Origin: JANWHZ01 sp035758575
GTDB taxonomy: Bacteria > Patescibacteriota > Saccharimonadia > Saccharimonadales > UBA4665
DNA length: 28,788 nucleotides
Reading direction: 5' to 3'
NCBI GenBank assembly: GCA_035758575.1
Contig: DASTXH010000047.1
Span: forward strand, 1-28,788
Below the pieces are notes generated by a model. The model worked only from the letters and a program-made list of their open reading frames with translations. It made no database searches and was not told the DNA's origin. A program made the translations under genes and the position numbers. Below are positions 24,333-28,788 of this stretch, in pieces. Position 1 is the stretch's first letter; each line of letters begins with the position of its first letter.

Positions 24333-24992
24333 ATGTTTGATGGTCTTCTATCAGTTATCGCGCCGCATACCTGCGTAGGCTGCGGCTGTGAAGGCAACAT
24401 AATATGTGATGATTGTCACAAGTATTTATTGCCTGCCATACCCCGCTGCTATCGATGCCAACGGCTGGCGGATAATGGCCGGACGTGTGCAGGGTGCAGA
24501 CGCCATACGGCGCTTTATGCGGTCCGGGCTGCTGTGGCGTATGAGGAAACGGCCAAACAGGTGTTGTGGCGGCTGAAGTTTGGCCGCGCGCGTGCTGGCG
24601 GCTCTGCGATAGCGCGGATTATGCAAGAACGATGCCAGGTAGACCGCCGTTCTCTTATAGCCTATATACCCACGGCGACAGGCCGGGTGCGGCGCCGGGG
24701 CTATGACCAGGCAGCGCTGATCGCCCATGCCTATGCACGTGCTTTTGAGCTAGAGGTAATACCTCTACTCACCCGGACGGGACAACTGCAACAGCGTACG
24801 GCAACGCGTCAGGAACGTCTGACTCAGTTGCGCACGGCATTTGTTGTGACAGAGCCGCAGCGTGTACGAGGCCGGCGCGTAGTGGTTATAGACGATGTAG
24901 TTACTACGGGCGGCACGCTGGATGCTGCGGCATCTGTACTTCGGCTTGCAGGCGCGCATCGAGTCGAGGGACTGGTGTATGCGCAGGCATGA
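24333..24992 (+). CDS. comF: ComF family protein (amidophosphoribosyltransferase-like)
   Basis: 219 residues. ComF proteins act in DNA uptake for transformation; the fold is a type I phosphoribosyltransferase. An N-terminal double zinc-binding region has CVGC/CDDC (Cys14, 17, 25, 28) and CYRC/CAGC (Cys39, 42, 52, 55). The phosphoribosyl-pyrophosphate loop VVVIDDVVTTGGT lies at about 184-196. Length is normal. The stop TGA lies inside the 5-bp target duplicated by the adjacent IS, so the gene had the same end before insertion and is intact. Starts at ATG with a TATAAA close upstream. Competence together with a pilus system nearby is suggestive only. Confidence 0.93.
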   Translation: MFDGLLSVIAPHTCVGCGCEGNIICDDCHKYLLPAIPRCYRCQRLADNGRTCAGCRRHTALYAVRAAVAYEETAKQVLWRLKFGRARAGGSAIARIMQERCQVDRRSLIAYIPTATGRVRRRGYDQAALIAHAYARAFELEVIPLLTRTGQLQQRTATRQERLTQLRTAFVVTEPQRVRGRRVVVIDDVVTTGGTLDAAASVLRLAGAHRVEGLVYAQA

Positions 24993-24993
24993 T
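24989..24993. repeat. target-site duplication, left copy
   Basis: ATGAT; it includes the comF TGA stop. The matching copy is at 26087-26091. Confidence 0.85.
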
Positions 24994-25025
24994 TGTCCAG
25001 GTTCAAACACATCGAGGACTGTTCT
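24994..25025 (+). repeat. left terminal inverted repeat of the IS
   Basis: Starts TGTCCAGG. It shares the core ACATCGAGGAC and the end GTTCT with the complement of 26056-26086, with a few mismatches and one gap. Confidence 0.88.
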
Positions 25026-25057
25026 AGAATAAAGTAAACGTTCTAGGAGGTCTCGCG

Positions 25058-26056
25058 ATGTATGGCAACGTTGGCATTGGTGTGCCAGCAGGGCTCAGGA
25101 GTGCTGCTTCTCCGAAGCTTAGGCAAATAAAGCAAACAGTGACGCTACCGAAAGCAGCGAAAATATGTTTGTCATGGATGGATTACTACCGCAGTCACGG
25201 TTCTAATGCCGCTCTGACTTGCCGGCGTTTCGGCCTCGCCAAGAGTTGTTTCTTCAAGTGGAAGCAGCGCCATGACCAACTTGGCCCTCGTGGCCTCGTA
25301 GATCGTTCCAGACGCCCGAAAACAGTACGGCAACCGCTCACCCCGCTGCCAGTCGTCGATGCTGTTAGGCATTTGCGGCGAGCCAACCCTGAGTTCAGCA
25401 AGTACAAGCTGGCCGTAGTCCTCAAGCGTGACTACGGCTACGTCGTGAGTGCTTCCACCATCGGCCGGATTATGCATCGCTATGACCTGTACTTCACGCC
25501 TCCGGTGCGTCCAAAGAGCCATCCGTACCGTCGCACCAGCATACAGCGGCTACGCAAACCGAGCAGCATGAAGCCTACCAAGCCAGGGGATCTCATTGAA
25601 GTTGATGTGAAGCATCTGCCCCACCTCGGCTCAAAGCACTACGGCTTTGTGGCCATCGATGTGGTCAGCAAACAGGCTACTATTCACGTCAGCTCCAGTA
25701 TTACTGCCAAGCATGGCAGGATCGCCTGGGAGAAGGCCGTCGTCAAACTTGGCATACCGAAAGCAGTCCTGACCGACAACGGCAGCGAGAACCTGGGGGC
25801 GTTTGCGGAATTGCTCCAATCCCAGCCCACCGCCCACTACTTCGCAAGACCGAGAACTCCCAAAGACAAACCCCATGTCGAACGGTTTATTGGCACCCTG
25901 GAGAAAGAGTTCATCCAGTGGGGTGGGGTTGCCATAGATGTAGCCGACCAACAAGAGATGGTTGATGTATGGCTCAACAAGTACCATACCTACCGGCCGC
26001 ACCAATCCCTCGGCTACTTGACACCGGACGAATATGCGGCCAAACTTTCCTCGTAA
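25058..26056 (+). CDS. IS481-like DDE transposase
   Basis: 332 residues, intact. The N-terminal helix-turn-helix region (about 35-90) carries FGLAKSCFFKWKQR, then the GPRGLVDRSRRPK linker of IS481-type enzymes. A second helical DNA-binding part follows (about 100-145). The catalytic core (rve fold) has Asp183 (EVDVKH), Asp240 (LTDNGSE) and Glu275 (PHVERFIG), with Asp-to-Glu spacing of 35, as expected for an active DDE enzyme. GGAGG precedes the ATG by about 8 bases. The stop lies at the edge of the right inverted repeat. Single-frame organisation separates it from two-frame IS3 elements. Confidence 0.93.
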   Translation: MYGNVGIGVPAGLRSAASPKLRQIKQTVTLPKAAKICLSWMDYYRSHGSNAALTCRRFGLAKSCFFKWKQRHDQLGPRGLVDRSRRPKTVRQPLTPLPVVDAVRHLRRANPEFSKYKLAVVLKRDYGYVVSASTIGRIMHRYDLYFTPPVRPKSHPYRRTSIQRLRKPSSMKPTKPGDLIEVDVKHLPHLGSKHYGFVAIDVVSKQATIHVSSSITAKHGRIAWEKAVVKLGIPKAVLTDNGSENLGAFAELLQSQPTAHYFARPRTPKDKPHVERFIGTLEKEFIQWGGVAIDVADQQEMVDVWLNKYHTYRPHQSLGYLTPDEYAAKLSS

Positions 26057-26086
26057 GAACCGTCCTCGATGTATTGGACCAGTACA
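26056..26086 (-). repeat. right terminal inverted repeat of the IS
   Basis: The complement reads TGTACTGGT, then a core identical to the left end (ACATCGAGGAC) and GTTCT. It is immediately followed by the ATGAT duplication. Confidence 0.88.
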
Positions 26087-26091
26087 ATGAT
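26087..26091. repeat. target-site duplication, right copy
   Basis: ATGAT, identical to 24989-24993. Its last T abuts the tRNA-Ser -35 element. Confidence 0.85.
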
Positions 26092-26120
26092 TTGGCTTAG
26101 CGTATATATTTTGCTATAAT
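26092..26120 (+). promoter_or_regulatory. promoter of the tRNA-Ser genes
   Basis: TTGGCT (26092-26097), a 17-base spacer and TATAAT (26115-26120), 31 bases before the tRNA. It is the closest match to a consensus promoter in the window. Confidence 0.75.
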
Positions 26121-26151
26121 CGCCCCTGTTATACTGTACGTTGCAGATTTT

Positions 26152-26241
<90 letters not shown>

Positions 26242-26290
26242 TATAAAAGGTCGCACTACTACAGTGATAGCCAGCCATCTATTATGGTGT

Positions 26291-26313
26291 GGCGCAAAAC
26301 TTCATTTTGCGCT
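26291..26313 (+). repeat. hairpin between the two tRNA-Ser genes
   Basis: GCGCAAAA (26292-26299) pairs with TTTTGCGC (26305-26312) around loop CTTCA. It lacks a following T-run, so it may be a processing site or weak terminator. The rest of the 157-base spacer shows no gene. Confidence 0.45.
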
Positions 26314-26398
26314 AGAATAACTTCGACGAATTGTCTACTTTAGCAATGAAGTAGCCCAGTATTCGAACGAGATAGCCAAGCACATTGTGCTGTTGTAC

Positions 26399-26491
26399 GG
26401 AGAGGTACCCAAGAGGCTGAAGGGGACGGTTTGCTAAATCGTTAGGGGGAAGCAATTCCCCGCGAGGGTTCGAATCCCTCCCTCTCCGCCA
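26399..26491 (+). tRNA. tRNA-Ser (anticodon GCT)
   Basis: 93 bases with encoded CCA. The acceptor GGAGAGG/CCTCTCC is identical to that of the neighbouring tRNA-Ser. The anticodon loop TTGCTAA, stem ACGGT/ATCGT, carries anticodon GCT at 26433-26435 for AGU/AGC codons. A long variable arm (GGGGGAAGCAATTCCCC) and T-arm GGTTCGAATCC confirm serine class II. It is probably co-transcribed with the first tRNA and ends at the hairpin that begins within its CCA. Confidence 0.96.
26473..26490 (+). repeat. 18-bp direct repeat, copy in the tRNA-Ser 3' end
   Basis: AATCCCTCCCTCTCCGCC at the T-arm/acceptor end of tRNA-Ser(GCT). It is identical to 26712-26729, a spacing of 239 bases. Confidence 0.85.
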
Positions 26492-26528
26492 TATAAAAAC
26501 ACCTGCAGTAACGCAGGTGTTTTTATAT
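26491..26528 (+). terminator. terminator after tRNA-Ser(GCT)
   Basis: Perfect 16-bp arms (26491-26506 with 26513-26528) around loop AGTAAC. The core CACCTGC/GCAGGTG is followed by TTTTT. Confidence 0.85.
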
Positions 26529-26729
26529 GGTGCATATGCAGATTCGAACGGTGAGCCCAGTGGGCTCAGCCACGTTCCGCGGCTCCGGAAGTTCACGGAT
26601 GGCAAGCACAGCTTGCCTCGGAACATTCCCCTGCGAACGGCCGCTGGCAGTTCTTGCACCCGAAGCCCCCGCGGGAGCCGCAAGCGACCAGGAGGTAGCA
26701 GGCGAAGGTCTAATCCCTCCCTCTCCGCC
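26529..26729. other. structured, GC-rich non-coding island ending in a tRNA-Ser 3' copy
   Basis: It has no credible gene: the open frames here have no ribosome site and look like readings of tRNA-like sequence. It is visibly more GC-rich than its flanks and contains perfect hairpins TGAGCCC/GGGCTCA (26552-26568) and GGCAAGC/GCTTGCC (26601-26617), plus further imperfect ones. It ends with an 18-base copy of the tRNA-Ser 3' end (26712-26729), preceded by a degenerate T-arm (GGTCTAATCC). It could be the remnant of an element integrated at the tRNA, a decayed tRNA copy or a structured RNA. Confidence 0.55.
26712..26729 (+). repeat. 18-bp direct repeat, distal copy (possible attachment site)
   Basis: Identical to the tRNA-Ser 3' end at 26473-26490. 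Duplicated tRNA 3' ends are the hallmark of site-specific integration, but no integrase gene lies between the copies. Confidence 0.7.
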
Positions 26730-26750
26730 CCTTGCCGCGCCCAAAATCAG

Positions 26751-26780
26751 TTGCAACCCGCTAGCTAAGACGTATACAAT
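26751..26780 (+). promoter_or_regulatory. promoter of the 26789 gene
   Basis: TTGCAA (26751-26756), an 18-base spacer and TACAAT (26775-26780). The ATG follows after 8 bases, with no Shine-Dalgarno. Confidence 0.6.
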
Positions 26781-26788
26781 AAGCTGCA

Positions 26789-27439
26789 ATGGACGAGCAT
26801 GTAGTGCGGCCGGGTGGCGTGGGGGAACCGAATCTTTTTCAGCCTGATGGGGTGGCCGTGCCTTTTGCTGGTCAGCAGATTACACCCGGTGCAACGCCTG
26901 TTGCTTCGGGGAGCTCGAAGCCAAACGAGGCCATTGCTGTGTCCGCGCCACCTCAACAGCAAGCGATGCCGCAACCCGTAGGAGAATCGCTTGCGTGGAC
27001 GGCAACGGAGTACATTGAACATAAAAAAAACATGGGATGGTTTTTTGGTTTGGCTGCTGTTGCGCTATGCCTGGGTGTGGCCGTATGGTTTATCACCAGG
27101 GATATCTTCTTGACGGTGATGGTAGTGTTTGGCACGGCAATATTTGGCGTATATGCAGCCCGCCGGCCCAAGGAAACTTCCTATGGCCTTGCAGGCTCTT
27201 ACCTTACTATCGGCAGCCGGTCGTACGATTTGGGCGATTTTCGCTCTTTTTCAGTAACACCGGAAGGGCCACTCCTGGCCATAGAATTGACGCCAATGAA
27301 GCGTTTCGCTACCTATACGGTTGTGTACTGCCATCCCAAAGATCAAGAAAAAATTGCAGAATTGTTAAGTGCTTATCTTCCCATGACGCCTCCACGAAAC
27401 GATCTGACTGATCAATTTCTGCGCCGCATCCACTTCTAA
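26789..27439 (+). CDS. two-helix membrane protein, unknown function
   Basis: 216 residues. Residues 1-70 are Pro/Gly/Gln-rich and probably disordered. A short amphipathic stretch (WTATEYIEHKKN) leads into two membrane helices at about 83-102 and 105-124, so both ends likely face the cytoplasm. About 130-216 form a compact soluble domain (YLTIGSRSYDLGDFRSFSV, then TYTVVYCHPKDQEKIAELL), reminiscent of PH-like beta folds but not assigned. It starts right behind a good promoter with no ribosome site, so it is probably leaderless. A strong hairpin terminator follows its stop, making it a single-gene unit. Confidence 0.83.
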   Translation: MDEHVVRPGGVGEPNLFQPDGVAVPFAGQQITPGATPVASGSSKPNEAIAVSAPPQQQAMPQPVGESLAWTATEYIEHKKNMGWFFGLAAVALCLGVAVWFITRDIFLTVMVVFGTAIFGVYAARRPKETSYGLAGSYLTIGSRSYDLGDFRSFSVTPEGPLLAIELTPMKRFATYTVVYCHPKDQEKIAELLSAYLPMTPPRNDLTDQFLRRIHF

Positions 27440-27441
27440 TC

Positions 27442-27472
27442 CAAAACCGAGACTCACATGGTCTCGGTTTTG
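27442..27472. terminator. bidirectional terminator
   Basis: Perfect 12-bp stem (27442-27453 with 27461-27472), loop TCACATG, with A- and T-runs at both ends. It lies 3 bases after the 26789 gene and downstream of the minus-strand small ORF, so it can end both. Confidence 0.88.
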
Positions 27473-27490
27473 ATGCTTTGACGCGCTAGC

Positions 27491-27619
27491 CTACCACGCC
27501 AGACGATGTTCTTTGGCATTCAGCTTGTGTTCCATGCGGTGCAAAAAGCGCTCGCGCTTCTCTGCGACCTTCCATTTGTCGAAATCGTCCATAAGCGCGT
27601 GCTCGTCGTAGTATTCCAT
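27491..27619 (-). CDS. small highly charged protein (42 residues), unknown
   Basis: A short open frame starting MEYYDEHALMDDFDKWKVAE and ending KEHRLAW before a TAG stop. It has an ideal Shine-Dalgarno site, AAGGAG, 6 bases before the ATG. The product is mostly charged, with an acidic first half and a basic second half, and likely one or two helices; no membrane segment. It lies alone on the minus strand between a convergent gene with a shared terminator and the divergent brkB-type gene. The ribosome site, start codon and terminator together support a real gene. Function unknown. Confidence 0.62.
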   Translation of the reverse strand: MEYYDEHALMDDFDKWKVAEKRERFLHRMEHKLNAKEHRLAW

Positions 27620-27721
27620 CTCCGGCTCCTTGCTTACGTGTACATTGCTATATTGGCAAAAATATTTTTGAGGGGCAGTAAGTATTTTGACTCAGCGACA
27701 GTTGAATCAACATGTAGACGT

Positions 27722-27727
27722 TATAAT
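27722..27727 (+). promoter_or_regulatory. -10 element of the brkB-type gene
   Basis: Consensus TATAAT, 7 bases before the ATG at 27735. It overlaps an earlier in-frame ATG (27726), which argues against that earlier start. Confidence 0.5.
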
Positions 27728-27734
27728 GGCTTAT

Positions 27735-28664
27735 ATGAGTATGGCTGACCGCATAAATTCTATAGTATGTGCCGTCGATCGGTGGCAACGTCGGCATGCC
27801 GCAGCGGCATTTTTATATGCTGTTATCAAAAAATACAGCGACGACGAAGCGGGCTACAAGGCTGCATTACTCACATACTACGGCTTTCTATCGTTGTTCC
27901 CATTGCTGCTGGTGCTGGCAAGTGTCGTGTCGCTGCTGGCTGCGCGCGGCGTGCCTGTCGGCGACAAAATCTTAACCGACGCAACGAACTACATACCGTT
28001 TGTAGGGCATGACGTCGTCTCTCATGTGCATAGATTGGGCGGCAATGGGCTGGCGCTGGCAGCTGGTATAGTACTGACGTTTTTTGGCGCCCGCGGTGTG
28101 GCTGATGCCTTCCGTTTTACGCTTGACCATGTCTGGGGTGTGCCTTACGTCCGTCGTGCGGGCTTCCCGTTGAATATTGGCAAGAGCCTTATGGTTATGG
28201 CGCTGGGCGGTGCCGGGCTGGTTTTGTCGGCCGCGGCCACAGGCGCAGTACTCGCCGGCGGTCATGAGATCATATTTAGGGGGTTGTCGGTGTCGGTCGC
28301 GTTTTTGGGGATATTCGGCACGGCATATGTCATTATGCGAATTGACTTGTCGGTGCCGCAATCCCGCCGCTGCGTTATGCAGTCTGCGTTGTATGTTGCA
28401 GTTGGAACGGAGCTATTGCAGATGTTCGGTGGTTATATCTTGGCTCATCAGTTGCACCGGCTTAACAGCCTGTATGGCGCCTTTGCTGTCGTACTGGGGT
28501 TGCTTTTCTGGCTATATTTGCAGGCGCAGATAATGCTGTATAGTCTTGAAATAACCATGGTGGCCGCAAAGCGGTTGTGGCCGCGTAGTATGCAGGCTCC
28601 GCGGACGCCAGCCGATCAAAAATCCGAGCAGTTGTATGTAACGCGCGACACGCGCACCGCCTAA
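27735..28664 (+). CDS. YihY/BrkB family membrane protein
   Basis: 309 residues. The family consists of integral membrane proteins of uncertain role, once annotated as ribonuclease BN. Family landmarks are LLTYYGFLSLFPLLLVLASV (first helix, about 45-65), the FFGARGVADAFRFTLDHVWGVP block at about 115-136, and the late LYGAFAVVLGLLFWLYLQAQIMLYSLEI helix. About six helices are visible and the C-terminal tail is hydrophilic. The start is chosen at 27735 because TATAAT ends 7 bases before it and no ribosome site exists. In-frame TTG (27687) and ATG (27726) starts are possible. A further gene begins 17 bases downstream. Confidence 0.9.
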   Translation: MSMADRINSIVCAVDRWQRRHAAAAFLYAVIKKYSDDEAGYKAALLTYYGFLSLFPLLLVLASVVSLLAARGVPVGDKILTDATNYIPFVGHDVVSHVHRLGGNGLALAAGIVLTFFGARGVADAFRFTLDHVWGVPYVRRAGFPLNIGKSLMVMALGGAGLVLSAAATGAVLAGGHEIIFRGLSVSVAFLGIFGTAYVIMRIDLSVPQSRRCVMQSALYVAVGTELLQMFGGYILAHQLHRLNSLYGAFAVVLGLLFWLYLQAQIMLYSLEITMVAAKRLWPRSMQAPRTPADQKSEQLYVTRDTRTA

Positions 28665-28681
28665 GGCAAGGTGTACACTGA

Positions 28682-28788
28682 ATGGTAATGATGCCGCTGT
28701 TTTACTGGATTGATCAATATGTGGATACGCTGCAGAGCTTTTTGGGCAGCCGCGCCGTGCTGGCGCCACTTCTATTATTGCTTATCGA
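28682..28788 (+). CDS. start of a membrane protein, cut by the window edge
   Basis: Only 35 codons are visible: MVMMPLFYWIDQYVDTLQSF and then a hydrophobic stretch APLLLLLI beginning a membrane helix. In-frame ATGs lie at 28682, 28688 and 28691. TACACT ends 8 bases before 28688, which fits the leaderless pattern of this region and favours that start. The family cannot be fixed; a DedA-type or related membrane protein is possible from the amphipathic N-terminus followed by a Leu-rich helix. Confidence 0.55.
   Translation, partial: MVMMPLFYWIDQYVDTLQSFLGSRAVLAPLLLLLI

Larger units (their letters stand above)
24994..26086 (+). mobile_element. complete IS481-like insertion sequence
   Basis: 1093 bp bounded by imperfect inverted repeats of about 31 bases starting TGT and ending ACA, and flanked by a perfect 5-bp direct repeat ATGAT (24989-24993 and 26087-26091). 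It holds one transposase gene. TTCAAA (25002-25007), 17 bases and TAGAAT (25025-25030) form a likely transposase promoter starting within the left repeat. It landed between the comF end and the tRNA-Ser promoter without breaking either. Confidence 0.92.

Noticed and set aside
24333..24992. comF truncated by the IS
   Set aside because: The stop codon lies inside the 5-bp target duplication, so the reading frame ended there before insertion, and the length is normal.
26312..26789. Minus-strand open frames with the WRRGRDSNPR-type pattern
   Set aside because: This peptide is the well-known artefact of translating the complement of tRNA T-arm/acceptor sequence.
27506..27748. 80-residue plus-strand frame before the brkB-type gene
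   Set aside because: It overlaps the better supported minus-strand small gene, runs through the promoter of the next gene and lacks a ribosome site.

Overview
The window looks like the replication-origin region of a small host-dependent bacterium, most probably a member of Candidatus Saccharibacteria (TM7). Three things point there. The rpmH-rnpA pair sits divergent to dnaA-dnaN-recF. A large PrgI/VirB4/VirB6/pilin cluster (type IV secretion-like) lies directly next to them. TGA is used as a stop by several intact genes, which argues against the recoded Gracilibacteria/SR1 relatives. The lineage is inferred from gene content and order, not proven.

Layout. 1-943: rnpA and rpmH on the minus strand and a DnaA-box-rich spacer. 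944-4815: dnaA, a second DnaA-box-rich spacer (best oriC candidate), dnaN and recF. 4812-16839: a long minus-strand block. Read in transcription order it holds a large soluble unknown protein, a PrgI/VirB3-like protein, a VirB4-associated protein, the VirB4-like ATPase, a large Cys-rich membrane protein, a secreted peptidoglycan hydrolase/metallopeptidase, a PEGA-domain membrane protein and a partner membrane protein. 16945-17496: a lone plus-strand unknown. 17646-20906: a VirB6-like multi-spanning protein ending in a peptidase S74 (tail-spike chaperone) domain. 21040-23582: five consecutive VirB2/TrbC-like pilin genes carrying six pilin modules, divergent from virB6. 23603-24992: two terminator hairpins, hsp20 and comF. 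24994-26086: a complete IS481-like element with inverted repeats and a 5-bp target duplication. 26092-26729: two tRNA-Ser genes and a structured non-coding island bounded by a copy of the tRNA 3' end. 26789-28788: a small membrane protein, a 42-residue ORF, a YihY/BrkB-type membrane protein and the start of another gene.

How it fits together. The window contains a pilus and channel core: pilins, a VirB3-like protein, a VirB4 ATPase and a VirB6-like channel. It also has a dedicated peptidoglycan-cutting enzyme and several lineage-specific membrane or secreted partners. I see no relaxase, VirD4 coupling protein, VirB11 or VirB8-10 core complex. It therefore reads more like a chromosomal surface or contact machine than a conjugative element. 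That is inference.

A recurring feature is a -10-like hexamer 6-11 bases before the start codon with no Shine-Dalgarno sequence, at rpmH, recF, the PEGA gene, the PrgI gene, the 613-residue gene, the first pilin, comF, the 26789 gene, brkB and the last partial gene. Genes such as dnaA, dnaN, hsp20 and the transposase instead have clear Shine-Dalgarno sites. This suggests extensive leaderless transcription, and it decided several start choices below.
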